In this document: in pieces, positions 1-8,741 of the stretch | How positions within the stretch are numbered: position 1 is the first letter of the stretch | Layout: each line of letters opens with the position of its first letter | Source of the DNA: Xiheibacterium sp038325765 | GTDB taxonomy: Bacteria > Myxococcota_A > Polyangia > Nannocystales > Nannocystaceae | Direction of reading: 5' to 3' | DNA length: 64,000 nucleotides | Assembly: GCA_038325765.1 (NCBI GenBank) | Contig: JBBQJI010000017.1 | Coordinates: forward strand, 55,106 to 119,105 | The notes under the pieces: generated by a model | Databases searched by the model: none | Told to the model about the DNA's origin: nothing | The model's input: only the letters and a program-made list of their open reading frames with translations | Made by a program: the position numbers and the translations under genes

Positions 1-34
1 GATCGGGAGGGTCTCGGTCCCGGGCGAAGCGATC

Positions 35-856
35 GTGCGGTCGGTCCGCGTGGTGACCTCGGGCTGGGCACCGGGTGCCGAGGACATCGCGACCGAGATC
101 GACGATCCGTTCGCGCACGCATTGCCTGCGACCGGCGGCGAACACCACGGCGACGCGTACCAGCTGGCCCTCAACCTGCCGCCGCGCGAAGGTGGTGTGC
201 GCGCCGCGCTGCGCGAGCTCGTGCTGCGACCGCCGCTACGCCCGGGCAAGATCGTGTGCGTCGGCCGCAACTACGCCGCCCACGCCAAGGAGATGGGCAA
301 CGAGATCCCGGCCGAGCCACTGCTGTTCACCAAGCCCGCCTCGGCCCTGCTCGCCGACGGCGATGCGTTGCCGCTGCCCCGCGGCTTCGAGCGCATCGAC
401 ATGGAGGCCGAGATCGTCGTCGTGATCGGTCGCACCGGCCGCGCGTTCCACCGCGATCACGCCCTCGACCACGTCGCTGGCTACACCCTGGGCAACGACA
501 TCTCGTGCCGCGATCTACAGAAGCTCGACAAGCAGTGGACCCGCGCCAAAGGCTTCGATGGCTTCGCGCCCGTCGGCCCCTGGATTCGCATGCACCCCCC
601 CGGCACCCCGCTGCCGTCTGGGGCCCGCGTCCAGGGCTTCATCGACGACGAGCTGCGCCAGGACGCGCCGCTGTCGGCGATGATCTTCGACATCCCCTAC
701 GTGCTGGCATACATCGCTGCCTGCATGACGCTCGAGCCCGGCGACCTCGTGTTCACCGGCACGCCTGAGGGCGTCTCGGCGCTCGCGCCCGGGTCGCGCA
801 CGCAGGTCGGCGCCGTCGGCTTCGAGCTCGGCCGACTCAGCACGCCGATCCGTTGA
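35..856 (+). CDS. Fumarylacetoacetate hydrolase family protein
   Basis: Member of the FAH superfamily, cytosolic metal-dependent hydrolases, isomerases or decarboxylases of aromatic-catabolism intermediates. The signature GRNYAAHAKEMG lies near residues 77-88. Metal-ligand-type acidic residues sit in MEAEIVVVIG (near 123-132) and GNDISCRD (153-160), and a Lys-containing WTRAKGFDG follows at 168-176. At 273 residues it is complete for the small bacterial FAH type with a short N-terminal domain. The start is a GTG without a clear ribosome site, and the frame is open to the window edge, so the true start may lie upstream. The exact substrate cannot be read from the sequence. Confidence 0.85.
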   Translation: MRSVRVVTSGWAPGAEDIATEIDDPFAHALPATGGEHHGDAYQLALNLPPREGGVRAALRELVLRPPLRPGKIVCVGRNYAAHAKEMGNEIPAEPLLFTKPASALLADGDALPLPRGFERIDMEAEIVVVIGRTGRAFHRDHALDHVAGYTLGNDISCRDLQKLDKQWTRAKGFDGFAPVGPWIRMHPPGTPLPSGARVQGFIDDELRQDAPLSAMIFDIPYVLAYIAACMTLEPGDLVFTGTPEGVSALAPGSRTQVGAVGFELGRLSTPIR

Positions 857-925
857 CAGGCCCAAGCCCGCGCCCGACCATGGCGCGTGATTGCCATCTG
901 TGATGGCCATGATGGAGCGGCAACG

Positions 926-1822
926 ATGAACGCAGCACCGAGGAACGCAGGACCGAAGAAATGGATCGTGGGCCTGGATCTGGGGCCGCGCAGCAGCGGC
1001 GCGATCCGCTTCGCCAAGTGGCTCGCCAACTCGTGCGAGGACCAGCTCGTCGGCGTCCACGTGCTCGAGGAGGCCCACCTACGCCCGGCGCTGCGGTACC
1101 ACGTGCTGGGCGAGCTCCAGACCAATGCGCTGACGACCGCGCGAGCGGTCATCGCGAACGCGGGCGCCACCCCGGACTTCGCCGTCGTCGAGGTCATCGA
1201 GGGCCACACCGCCGAGGACTCGCTCGCCGCCGCCGCCACCTATCGCATGTGTCACGGCATCGTCGTCGGCCGCAACGCACCCCGCGACGGCCGCACACTG
1301 CTGCGCCTGGGACGGGTTGCGCGGCGGCTGCTGCGGACGCTGCCGGCCCCCATCGCGGTCGTGCCGCCCGATCTGGATCTCGCCACGTCGTGCACGGGTC
1401 CGGTGGTGCTCGCATGTAGCATCGACGAGGACGGCGCAGCGGCGGCCGAGTTCGCGCGGGGCCTGGCGGCGCGGCTGGGTCGCGGCCTCGAGCTCGTGCA
1501 CGTGGCCCCGATGCCCGATCACCACAGCGCGCAGTACTTGCCCCACGAGACCCTCGCCAAGCTCCGCATCGACACGCAGACCGAGACCCAGGCGCGGCTG
1601 GCCGCGTGGGCACAGGCCCACGATCTCGGCGATGCCACCGCGGTCGTCCTGCTCGGCACCATCGTCGAGCAGGTCTCCGAGTACGCCGAGTCCCGCGACG
1701 CGGCCGTCATCGTCACGGGGTCGCGGCGGTTGTCCGGGTTCGAGCGGCTGCTGCTCGCCAGCGCCGGCAGCGAACTCGCCGCCCACGCGCGCCGTCCGGT
1801 GCTCGTCGTCCCGCCCAGCTGA
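926..1822 (+). CDS. Tandem universal stress protein (two UspA domains)
   Basis: About 298 residues, two UspA domains in tandem. Domain one begins with KKWIVGLDLGPRSSG (near residue 12) and ends with PIAVVPPDL. Domain two begins with GPVVLACSID and ends with RRPVLVVPPS. The second domain holds VTGSRRLSGFERLLLAS, resembling the glycine-rich ATP-binding stretch of ATP-binding Usp proteins. The family acts in the cytosol in stress and starvation survival. ATG at 926 is chosen because GGAG lies 8 nt upstream (914-917); an in-frame GTG at 887 has no ribosome site. Confidence 0.85.
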   Translation: MNAAPRNAGPKKWIVGLDLGPRSSGAIRFAKWLANSCEDQLVGVHVLEEAHLRPALRYHVLGELQTNALTTARAVIANAGATPDFAVVEVIEGHTAEDSLAAAATYRMCHGIVVGRNAPRDGRTLLRLGRVARRLLRTLPAPIAVVPPDLDLATSCTGPVVLACSIDEDGAAAAEFARGLAARLGRGLELVHVAPMPDHHSAQYLPHETLAKLRIDTQTETQARLAAWAQAHDLGDATAVVLLGTIVEQVSEYAESRDAAVIVTGSRRLSGFERLLLASAGSELAAHARRPVLVVPPS

Positions 1823-1849
1823 GCTGCGCTGGCGGACGCCCAGCCCTCG

Positions 1850-2602
1850 TCAAGAGACGAGGGCTTCGAGCTCGGGGTCGAGCAACTGCACCACCGGCAA
1901 GCTGCGGTAGAGGCTGCCCATGTCGCGGCGCGGACCGTCGGCGTCGTGGGGCTCGTGCGGGATGTCCTGACGATGCGCCGGCAATTTGATGAAATTGGCC
2001 TCGATCGCGATCAGCAACCGCCCGGTGCACGTGCACGGATTCTGGTGGTCGACGTGGGCGCAGCGCGGGGTGAGGTAGTCCTCGACGCGCTTGCGGGCGC
2101 GCGTCAGGCGGACCCGGTACGCGCTCTCCTTGATCCCGAGCAGCTCGGCGGCCTCCACGGGCCCGAAGCCCATGAGGTCGGTGAGCACGAACGAGACCCG
2201 CACGCCCGGTGGCAGGCACGACAACGTCGCCGCGAGGCAGGTGCGCTTGAGTTCCCACAGCATCGTGTGCAACTTGATCGGATCGCCGCCGAGCGGCCCG
2301 CCGGTGAGATCGATCGGGCGGGTGATGTCGCTGCGCAGGATCTCGTCGAGCCCCTCGAAGGTGAACTCGGACTTGCGACCCAGCGATTCCTCGAGCGATC
2401 GCGCCATGAGCCCCAGCAGGGCGTCGGAGGGGTTGGCGGCCCCGAGGAATTTCGCCTCGCCCTGCGCGCGCACGTCGGCGACGAGCTGGCGCACGGCCGA
2501 CAGCGCCTCGTCGCGACTGCAGCACATGGAATAGGCGAATGCGTACAGGCGGGGCAGCTCTCGGCGAAGCAACTCTTGGTTCGAACTCGGTGCGTCGGCC
2601 AT
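1850..2602 (-). CDS. ECF-type sigma-70 family RNA polymerase sigma factor
   Basis: A 250-residue sigma factor with region 2 and region 4 only. Region 2-like sequence begins LPRLYAFAYSMCCSRDEA (near residues 16-33). Region 4 is the helix-turn-helix SFVLTDLMGFGPVEAAELLG followed by KESAYRVRLTRARKRV. After region 4 comes a Cys-rich tail, RCAHVDHQNPCTCTGR, similar to the VDPANPCRC tails of some ECF factors, possibly metal- or redox-sensitive. No anti-sigma gene is adjacent; gshB lies upstream on the same strand. Start ATG with GGAG 9 nt upstream. Target promoters unknown. Confidence 0.85.
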   Translation of the reverse strand: MADAPSSNQELLRRELPRLYAFAYSMCCSRDEALSAVRQLVADVRAQGEAKFLGAANPSDALLGLMARSLEESLGRKSEFTFEGLDEILRSDITRPIDLTGGPLGGDPIKLHTMLWELKRTCLAATLSCLPPGVRVSFVLTDLMGFGPVEAAELLGIKESAYRVRLTRARKRVEDYLTPRCAHVDHQNPCTCTGRLLIAIEANFIKLPAHRQDIPHEPHDADGPRRDMGSLYRSLPVVQLLDPELEALVS

Positions 2603-2626
2603 TCGCGTGCGCTCCGCGTTACAGTG

Positions 2627-3592
2627 TCACGTCCCGGACCTGGCGCCAAGCCTTCGTTCGAGGGCCTCCCAGAACCGAGCCTGCATGGTGGCGTCGTCGC
2701 GCAATCCATCCATGCGGTTGATCTCTCGCATCCCGGTAGGGCTCGTCACGTTGATTTCGGTCAGACGGCCACCGATGACGTCGAGCCCGACGAAGAACTG
2801 ACCGTGATCGCGGAGCACCGGCCCCACGCGCGCGCAGATCGTGCGATCGGCATCGTCGAGCTCCGACAGCACCGGCGTGCCGCCGGCGTGGAAATTGTTG
2901 CGGACCTCGCCCGCCGCCCCGACGCGGAGCACCGCACCGATGGGCTCGCCGTCGACGAGGAGGATGCGCTTGTCACCGCGGATCGCGTCGGGCAGGTATT
3001 CCTGCGCGATCGTCCAGCGCGTGCCCTCGGCGGTGGCGAGCTCGATGAGGCTACCGAGGTTGGGATCGTCGTCGCGCGCGAGCAGCACCTCGCGGCCGCC
3101 GAAGCCGAACACCGGCTTCAGGATCATCCGGCCGCCGAGCTCGGCGAGGACGCGGCGGATCTCGGTGGCCTCGCGCAACACGTAGGTCGTGGGCGCGAGC
3201 TCGGCGAAGCGCGCCAGGCTCAGCTTCTCGTTGAAGTCACGCAGGCCGGCCGGCGCGTTGTAGACCGGCACATGGGCCCGATCGAGGATCCACGTCGCGG
3301 TCAGGTAGCCCTGATCGAAGGGAGGATCCTTGCGCATGATCACCACGCCGAACTCGGACATCGGGCGCCACGTGGGATCCTTGGCGCGCCTTGGGACGAG
3401 TGCGTCGTCCGACCGCTCGACGCTCAGCAGATCGGCGCGGGCATAGCCGGAGTCCACGCGCAGCGCGAGGTCCTCCAGCAGCGCGCAGTACGGGCGGTGG
3501 CCCCGGCGCAACGCCTCGTCGATCATCGCCGACGTGGTGTCGGCCAGCGGAGCGAAGGTCTCGGGGGGATCGCAGACGAACAGGACGTCCAT
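2627..3592 (-). CDS. gshB: Glutathione synthase (ATP-grasp)
   Basis: Cytosolic ligase joining gamma-glutamylcysteine and glycine with ATP. The 321-residue length matches bacterial GshB (about 315). The N-terminus has MDVLFVCDPPETF; the ATP-grasp core has MILKPVFGFGGREVLLA and the diagnostic C-terminal EINVTSPTGMREIN. ATG at 3592 is preferred over longer in-frame starts because the protein then begins exactly at the family N-terminus. A TATCCT -10-like box ends 9 nt upstream, suggesting a leaderless message. The gene is divergent from the gene at 3673, and the sigma-factor gene lies 24 bp downstream. Confidence 0.93.
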   Translation of the reverse strand: MDVLFVCDPPETFAPLADTTSAMIDEALRRGHRPYCALLEDLALRVDSGYARADLLSVERSDDALVPRRAKDPTWRPMSEFGVVIMRKDPPFDQGYLTATWILDRAHVPVYNAPAGLRDFNEKLSLARFAELAPTTYVLREATEIRRVLAELGGRMILKPVFGFGGREVLLARDDDPNLGSLIELATAEGTRWTIAQEYLPDAIRGDKRILLVDGEPIGAVLRVGAAGEVRNNFHAGGTPVLSELDDADRTICARVGPVLRDHGQFFVGLDVIGGRLTEINVTSPTGMREINRMDGLRDDATMQARFWEALERRLGARSGT

Positions 3593-3601
3593 GCGCGCGG
3601 A

Positions 3602-3607
3602 AGGATA
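3602..3607 (-). promoter_or_regulatory. Putative -10 box of gshB (leaderless type)
   Basis: On the minus strand TATCCT ends 9 nt before the gshB ATG at 3592. No convincing -35 element is seen. The spacing would put the first transcribed base at or next to the start codon. Confidence 0.45.
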
Positions 3608-3631
3608 GCCGGGTCGGCCGGCGCCGGTTTC

Positions 3632-3660
3632 TTGAGATCGCTGCGGCGCGTACGTAGGAT
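3632..3660 (+). promoter_or_regulatory. Putative sigma-70-type promoter, TTGAGA-17-TAGGAT
   Basis: TTGAGA (3632-3637) and TAGGAT (3655-3660) are separated by 17 bp. The box ends 12 nt before the TTG start at 3673, so the leader would be very short. Confidence 0.45.
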
Positions 3661-3672
3661 GAAGGCCTACAC

Positions 3673-4164
3673 TTGACCCCGCGCAAGCACTCGCCCCGGC
3701 CGCCTGCACCCGCGGCACTCCTCGCCCCGCCGCGTTGGGCGAAGGTCGAGCGCATCCGGCTCATCCGTCGCGAGATCCGCGAGACGCTGAGCCCCGGCGC
3801 GATCGAGCTGCTGTTCGCGCACGGCGAGCTCGTGGTCGAGGGCAGCGGCGCGGTCGCGTGCGAAGCGGGGACCGATCGCGTCTACGCGACGATCATGCTG
3901 TCGATCGATCTCTCGCATTGCGCAGCGCGCGTGCGCGAGCCCGTCGACGCCGCGACCACCTTCCGCCTCGTCGAGCTCATGCGCGAGTGTGTGAGCGTGC
4001 GGCTCGGGCTGACCGAGCTCGCGCGCCCCCACCTCGCGCGCCTCGCCGGGCTCGCCGCCGACGCGATCGACCTCGCGGTCGAGCCGACGATCCGCAGCGA
4101 AGGCATGCTCCTGCTCGTCGACGGCGACGCCGTCGCCTGGCCCCGCAACCCCGTACGCCGTTGA
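3673..4164 (+). CDS. Hypothetical protein, 163 aa
   Basis: I do not recognise this family. The predicted protein starts with a basic, proline-rich tail of about 20 residues, then a mixed alpha/beta region with WAKVERIRLIRREIRETL near residues 22-39 and a single MLSIDLSHC segment. It has no signal peptide or membrane span. Start is a TTG behind GAAGG (3661-3665) and a good promoter-like pair; the next start would be well inside the protein. It runs just ahead of the MerR-TPR gene on the same strand and may be co-transcribed with it. Codon use is like that of its neighbours. Confidence 0.55.
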   Translation: MTPRKHSPRPPAPAALLAPPRWAKVERIRLIRREIRETLSPGAIELLFAHGELVVEGSGAVACEAGTDRVYATIMLSIDLSHCAARVREPVDAATTFRLVELMRECVSVRLGLTELARPHLARLAGLAADAIDLAVEPTIRSEGMLLLVDGDAVAWPRNPVRR

Positions 4165-4217
4165 CGACACCGCCCATGTCCTCGATCGCCACCGACGCTG
4201 CTACCCTGCCCCGCACG

Positions 4218-5279
4218 ATGACGCCCGACACCGACACGCGCCATGACGATGCCTCGGGCTACGGCATCCGCGAGGTCGCGAGGCTGTTCGCCGTGCCCGA
4301 GCATCGGCTGCGCTATTGGTCGCAGACCGGCTTCATCGTGCCTTCGCAGCGCGACGGTGGCCGTCCGCTGTACAGCTTCCGCGATCTGATCGCGGTGAAG
4401 GTGGCCAAGGCACTCGTCGACGAGGGCGCGAGCCTGCGCAAGATCCGTCGCTCGCTCGCGAGCCTGCGGGCGAGCCTGCCGGGCGTCGACACCTCACTCG
4501 CTGCGCTGCGGATCCGCTGCGATCACGATCGCGTGGTGGTGGACCACGGCGATCATCGCTTCGAGGCCGACAGCGGCCAGGTCGTGCTCGACTTCACGGT
4601 CTCGACGCTCCACGAGCAAGCCGCTCGGGTGTTGACGCTGCCCGTGGCGCCCACCGAGCCCACCGACCCGGGCGAGGGCGAGCAAGACAGCCCCCACGCG
4701 TGGTTTCGCCGCGGCTGCGAACTCGAGCACGAGCGCGACGGTGCGCCCGGCGACACCGCCGGCCTCGCCGCGGCCCGGCGCGCCTACGAGACCGCGCTCG
4801 GTCTCGATCCGACCATGTCGGCGGCGTGGACGAACCTCGGTGGACTGCACGCCGAGCTCGGTGACGTCGACGCCGCCCGCGAGCACTTCGAGCAGGCGCT
4901 GCGCTGCGATCCCGATCAGCCCGAGGCCCAGTGCAACCTCGCCGAGCTGACGCTGCAGGCGGGCGAGACCGACGCGGCGATCTCGGCGTATCGCCACGTG
5001 CTGCGCACGTGCCCCGACTGGTCCGAGGCCCACTACGGCCTGGCGCGGGCGCTGTTGCAGGTCGGTGGCAAGCTGCAGGCCCTCGCCCACCTCGATCGTT
5101 TCTGCGCCGCGATCGCCTCGATGAGCCCCGAGCTGCGCACCCCCGAGCTCGAGCAGCGTCGCGAATCGGCGGCAGAGGTCAGCGCTGGACTGCGCCGCGA
5201 GCTCGCCGCGGGCGAGGCCACCTCGGGCCGCGGCCCCCGCGAGCCCGGCCGCCCCCGCGAGCCCGGCCGCCGGCGCTGA
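4218..5279 (+). CDS. MerR-family regulator fused to TPR repeats
   Basis: About 353 residues. The N-terminal MerR-type helix-turn-helix reads YGIREVARLFAVPEHRLRYW (near 15-34), with GGRPLYSFRDLIAVKVAKAL as the wing and recognition region. From about residue 170 there are at least three TPR units, for example AAWTNLGGLHAELGDVDAAR and AQCNLAELTLQAGETDAAIS. The C-terminus is a low-complexity Arg/Pro/Gly tail. This domain pairing, DNA binding plus protein interaction, is known in myxobacteria; the effector and targets are unknown. ATG at 4218 has an extended -10 (TGC-TACCCT, ending 10 nt upstream); an alternative ATG lies at 4176. The GH3-like gene follows after 12 bp. Confidence 0.8.
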   Translation: MTPDTDTRHDDASGYGIREVARLFAVPEHRLRYWSQTGFIVPSQRDGGRPLYSFRDLIAVKVAKALVDEGASLRKIRRSLASLRASLPGVDTSLAALRIRCDHDRVVVDHGDHRFEADSGQVVLDFTVSTLHEQAARVLTLPVAPTEPTDPGEGEQDSPHAWFRRGCELEHERDGAPGDTAGLAAARRAYETALGLDPTMSAAWTNLGGLHAELGDVDAAREHFEQALRCDPDQPEAQCNLAELTLQAGETDAAISAYRHVLRTCPDWSEAHYGLARALLQVGGKLQALAHLDRFCAAIASMSPELRTPELEQRRESAAEVSAGLRRELAAGEATSGRGPREPGRPREPGRRR

Positions 5280-5291
5280 GCGGGGCACGCG

Positions 5292-6686
5292 GTGGAGGCG
5301 ACGCGGGAACAGGCGCTGCGAGTGCTCGCCGGTCACCTCGGGCCGACGCGCGTGGGCCGACGCTTCGGGCTGCCGAGCGTGGCCTCGTTCGCCGACTTCC
5401 GCGCCAGCATCCCGATCTTCGCCCGTGACGATCACGAGCGCGAGGTCGAGAACCTACTCGGCTTCGGTGTCGTCGACGACGCCGATCCAGGGGCGATGGA
5501 ACTCAGCGGTGCCGGGTGCGAGCGCGACGCAGTGCTCACGGCGTGGCGCGCGGTGCTCGGGGAGACGCCGCCCTCCAGGATCGCCCTGCTGCACGCGCCC
5601 GGCCACGACGCCCTCGGCGAGCGGACGCTGCGCGACGATCTGCGGGCGCTCGGCGGCGAGCTGTTCGTGCTCGATCGCATCGACGATGCGGCGCGCACCC
5701 TCGAGCGACTGCGCGGCTTCGATCCCGAACTGTTGGTCGCGCCGAGCCTCATGGTGTGCACATGGCTCGAGCGCTCGCAGCGGCAGGGGCTGCGCCGACA
5801 GCTGCCCTCGCTGCGGGCGGTGATGTGCGAGCACGACCTCGGCCGGCCCGCGCGGATCGACGTGCCGCGACTCGGCGTGGGCTGGTTCATCCGCGGCCTG
5901 CGCTGCGGCCTGCCGACCACGTTGCCGCCCGTCGACGCCGTCACGCTCGCGGTCGGATCACAGCTCGTCGAGCTGCTGCCGTACACCAACCCCGAAGACG
6001 ACGGTCGCCGAGTCTACGCCGAGCACGCGATCCTGCCCGAGGCGGCGATCGTCGGCCAACGCTACGAGGTCGTGGTGTCATCGCCCCTGGGTATCTTGCG
6101 GCTGCGCACCGAGCAGCACGTGCGCGTGGTCGGCTTCGATCCACCGACCGCCGTCGCCCCGCTGCCGCGCGCCCGGGTGGTGCGCCTGTCGACACCGCCC
6201 GCAGACATCGGGCTCGAGGGCTGCACGGTGGCGGGCGCGTGGCTCACCGCGTCGGTGCGTCAGGCGTTGACCCGCGAGGATCCGGCGCTCGTTGCCGCTG
6301 AGATCGGCCCCGATCCCCAGAGCTTCGGTCCGCACGTCGCTGCCCGCTCGTCGGCGCACATGGGCGAAGGCCTCGGCGACACCGAGATCGGCGAGGCCGT
6401 GCGCAGCACCGGCACCATCGGTCGCCCCCGTCGACCCCGCGCCCTGCTGTGCCGCATGGAGCTGCAGGGCCTGGTGCGCGCCGATCTCCCGCGTCGGCTC
6501 GCGACGCGGATCGACGACAACCTGCGGCTGCGATCCCCGGCGTACGCCTACCTGCGCGGGCGTGGTGAGCTCGATCCGCCGCGCGTGATCATCGTGCCCG
6601 CAGGCACAGCGGCGTCCGAGCGCCAGCGGCGGATCACCGAGCTCGCCGGTGCGGTGTGGGTGCCCGACGTCCGCGTCATCGGTTGA
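5292..6686 (+). CDS. GH3-like acyl-adenylate family protein
   Basis: A 464-residue protein resembling the GH3 (auxin-responsive promoter) family, acyl-adenylating enzymes that conjugate acids to amino acids. Family-like segments are SFADFRASIPIFARDDH near residues 32-48, and YEVVVSSPLGILRLRTEQHV near 257-276 followed by VRVVGFDPP, matching the G..YE-V-T..G-YR-R-GD-V-VVGF core. It is shorter than plant GH3 (about 600), and the usual ATP-loop is not obvious, so activity is uncertain. Start GTG, 12 bp after the MerR-TPR gene, so probably one transcript. Confidence 0.65.
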   Translation: MEATREQALRVLAGHLGPTRVGRRFGLPSVASFADFRASIPIFARDDHEREVENLLGFGVVDDADPGAMELSGAGCERDAVLTAWRAVLGETPPSRIALLHAPGHDALGERTLRDDLRALGGELFVLDRIDDAARTLERLRGFDPELLVAPSLMVCTWLERSQRQGLRRQLPSLRAVMCEHDLGRPARIDVPRLGVGWFIRGLRCGLPTTLPPVDAVTLAVGSQLVELLPYTNPEDDGRRVYAEHAILPEAAIVGQRYEVVVSSPLGILRLRTEQHVRVVGFDPPTAVAPLPRARVVRLSTPPADIGLEGCTVAGAWLTASVRQALTREDPALVAAEIGPDPQSFGPHVAARSSAHMGEGLGDTEIGEAVRSTGTIGRPRRPRALLCRMELQGLVRADLPRRLATRIDDNLRLRSPAYAYLRGRGELDPPRVIIVPAGTAASERQRRITELAGAVWVPDVRVIG

Positions 6687-6689
6687 TCG

Positions 6690-7784
6690 TCACCTGCACC
6701 ACTTGCGACCCGGGCGGGGCTTGCTCGCCCACGCCTTGCGCCGATCGAGGAACTCGGTGACCGCGGCGTCCATCACTCCCGCCTTGGCGCGCGCCTCGTC
6801 GACAGAGGTCAGCTTGGGCCGGGCGGTGGTGCGCCCCGGCGGCGCCACCGGGGCTGTGCCCTGGGACTTCAGCAGCGCGCGCTGCCAGGGAAAGATCGGC
6901 GCGACGTCGTTGCAGCCACCGGCGATGTCCTGCGCCGTGCAGAAGACGCGGATGTGCATGTGATCGTCGTGGGGGAAGCGCGGCTGACAGGTGACGTCGC
7001 CGAAGCGGACCATGATCGCATCGTCGGCGCCGATCGTCTCGGCGTGGGCCAGCAGCAGCTTTCGCAGGTGCTCGACGATGTAGATCTGCTGGACCTGGAC
7101 GCCGTCATCGGCGAGCAGCGCCGCTAGGAACGCCCACGTGCGGGGGATGTCGACCATCACCGGCACGTCGTCGGCTGCGTCGGCGAGATCCTCGTAGTCG
7201 GTGCCGCGGCCCTCGGGATCGATGGGGATGGCCTTGCCCCCGGTGGGCGTGCCGTCGGCGAGCAGCAGGTAGAACATCACGTCGGCGTCGCGGCCGGCGC
7301 GGTGCGAGCCGTGGCCGACGATCTCGCCACCACCGGGCATGCCGATGTCGCCGAACGTCAGGATCGACGGGGGCTCGGTGGTCGGCATCGTGGCGTGGAC
7401 GTGGGTCGCCGCCCGCACGAGCGCAGCCACGAGCTCGACGGTGCCGTGGCGTCGCTCGGGCTTCTTGCGCGGGTTGAAGCGGTAGCCGGGGCCGGACAGC
7501 GGCAACGGCACACCGCCCTCGAGGCTGCCCTCGTTGGGACCGCCCTTCGACGTCGAGTAGGAGGGATCGAGGGTCAACGGGTCGGGTCCACCGCCGGGCA
7601 CCTCGGGCACCGGCGGCGGCGCGTCGGCGGCGACCCGTGGCGAGCCCGGATCACCGGCGTCGACAGCTGCAGGTTCATCGGGCGGCGGCGGCGGCGTGGG
7701 GCCTGGCGCCCTTGCGCCGTCGCAGCCGAGCACGCAGGCGATGCCGCCGGCGCCGAGCAAGAGTGCCGCGCGCGTGATCGCCAT
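6690..7784 (-). CDS. MepA-type penicillin-insensitive murein endopeptidase lipoprotein
   Basis: A LAS-fold zinc metallopeptidase (peptidase family M74) that cuts peptidoglycan cross-links in the periplasm. The core motifs are GHGSHRAGRDADVMFY (zinc His and Asp ligands) and PHDDHMHIRVFC near the C-terminus (catalytic and ligand His). The N-terminus MAITRAALLLGAGGIACVLGC has a lipobox with Cys21, followed by a Pro/Ala linker, so a lipoprotein anchor is predicted, unlike secreted E. coli MepA. ATG at 7784 is chosen because it places the signal peptide correctly; a longer reading would start inside the 10-bp repeats upstream. Its stop is 3 bp from the convergent GH3-like gene. Confidence 0.85.
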   Translation of the reverse strand: MAITRAALLLGAGGIACVLGCDGARAPGPTPPPPPDEPAAVDAGDPGSPRVAADAPPPVPEVPGGGPDPLTLDPSYSTSKGGPNEGSLEGGVPLPLSGPGYRFNPRKKPERRHGTVELVAALVRAATHVHATMPTTEPPSILTFGDIGMPGGGEIVGHGSHRAGRDADVMFYLLLADGTPTGGKAIPIDPEGRGTDYEDLADAADDVPVMVDIPRTWAFLAALLADDGVQVQQIYIVEHLRKLLLAHAETIGADDAIMVRFGDVTCQPRFPHDDHMHIRVFCTAQDIAGGCNDVAPIFPWQRALLKSQGTAPVAPPGRTTARPKLTSVDEARAKAGVMDAAVTEFLDRRKAWASKPRPGRKWCR

Positions 7785-7830
7785 CTCGAACAAGGCTGCG
7801 ATGGGCCCACGCGCGATGCAAGCTGCCAGG

Positions 7831-7880
7831 CAGGCCGCATCAGGCCGCATCAGGCCGCATCAGGCCGCATCAGGCCGCGA
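7831..7880. repeat. 10-bp direct repeat, five copies
   Basis: Four perfect copies of caggccgcat (7831-7870) and a fifth ending in ga (7871-7880). The array lies between the divergent MepA-type and holin-like genes, just upstream of the TATGAT box at 7901. Confidence 0.95.
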
Positions 7881-7900
7881 CACGCGGGGGCACCAGGGCG

Positions 7901-7906
7901 TATGAT
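7901..7906 (+). promoter_or_regulatory. Putative -10 box of the small membrane protein cluster
   Basis: TATGAT ends 9 nt before the GTG at 7916, so transcription would start at or beside the start codon. It lies 20 bp after the 10-bp repeat array. Confidence 0.5.
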
Positions 7907-7915
7907 CGCGGACGC

Positions 7916-8329
7916 GTGGGCGAGCTGCAGCGAACCAACCGTGGCCCCGGTAGCGCCCTCGTGCCAGCGAGCCCACCGCAGTCGACGGCGAGCCTGGTGC
8001 GGGACGCGATCGGCGACGCCGTGGAGCTGCTGCAGTCCCACGTGCAGCTCGCCACCCTCGAGATCCGCGAGGATGCGAAGGTGGCGGGGCGCATCGCCGT
8101 CGGGTTCGCGCTCGCGGCCGCCTTGGCCCTCCTCGCGGTGGCGTTCCTCGCCGCAGCAGGCGCGTTCGCCCTGGCCACCGTGCTGCCCACCTGGGCGGCG
8201 TTCGCGATCGTCGGCGCCGCGATCGCCATCCTTGCCGCGATCACGGTGACGGTCGCGCGGCGCCGCGCCGCGGTGCACGATTTCACGCCCGAGCGCTCGA
8301 TCGCGCTGCTGCGAGAGGACCACCGGTGA
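7916..8329 (+). CDS. Holin-X/YqjE-like (DUF1469) membrane protein
   Basis: A 137-residue protein with an amphipathic segment, LVRDAIGDAVELLQSHVQLA, then two long hydrophobic spans (about residues 60-85 and 90-115) and a basic end. This is the layout of the phage-holin-superfamily-III / DUF1469 group that includes E. coli YqjE. The group is named for holins but the chromosomal members are inner-membrane proteins of unknown role. Start GTG, leaderless type. It overlaps the next gene by 4 bp (GTGA), so the two are translationally coupled. Confidence 0.7.
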   Translation: MGELQRTNRGPGSALVPASPPQSTASLVRDAIGDAVELLQSHVQLATLEIREDAKVAGRIAVGFALAAALALLAVAFLAAAGAFALATVLPTWAAFAIVGAAIAILAAITVTVARRRAAVHDFTPERSIALLREDHR

Positions 8330-8565
8330 GGGACACACCGGACCGGCGCAAAGAAGACCTCGTGGCGCGCATCCGCGAGCGTCGCGCCAAGCTCGAACAG
8401 AAGCTCGCCACGCTCGAGCAACGCGTCGCGGTGGTGGTCGAGACCAAGGATCGCGCGCTGCGATATGGGCGACTGACCGCCATCGTCCTGGGCGTCGTGA
8501 CGATCACGCTCGCTGCGGGCCTTCTGCTGCGGGCGATGGTTCGCCCGGCGCGACGGGGTCGCTAG
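8326..8565 (+). CDS. Small YqjK/DUF3618-like membrane protein
   Basis: A 79-residue protein: a charged helix rich in Arg, Glu and Lys (residues 5-45, RKEDLVARIRERRAKLEQKL), then one membrane span (about 48-70) and an Arg-rich tail. This resembles YqjK or DUF3618 small proteins, which often follow DUF1469 genes. The start GTG overlaps the previous stop by 4 bp. No enzyme motif is visible. Confidence 0.6.
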   Translation: MRDTPDRRKEDLVARIRERRAKLEQKLATLEQRVAVVVETKDRALRYGRLTAIVLGVVTITLAAGLLLRAMVRPARRGR

Positions 8566-8590
8566 CCGTCACCGCAGCGGACCGCCGTTC

Positions 8591-8634
8591 GCCACCCGCT
8601 GCGCGGGCGATTGCCACCCGCTGCGCGGGCGATC
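8591..8634. repeat. 22-bp direct repeat, two copies
   Basis: Two tandem copies (8591-8612 and 8613-8634) differing at the last base. Each contains cccgc-tgc-gcggg, a small hairpin. They sit between two genes of the membrane cluster and might act as a processing site or weak terminator. Confidence 0.85.
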
Positions 8635-8741
8635 GCACGATCGGCACACCAAGTGCGAAAGATCGGTTGCACCCGTCGCCGCTTAGGCTTTAACGTGCAC
8701 GGCCGCCCCATCCTGGGGCCCCGAAAACGAGGACAACGACC

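Noticed and set aside
1946..3676. A 576-residue plus-strand frame across the sigma factor and gshB genes.
   Set aside because: Both genes on the minus strand have clear family motifs; the frame is an artefact of codon bias.
7831..7880. Possible CRISPR-like short repeats.
   Set aside because: The copies are directly adjacent with no spacers and only 10 bp long.
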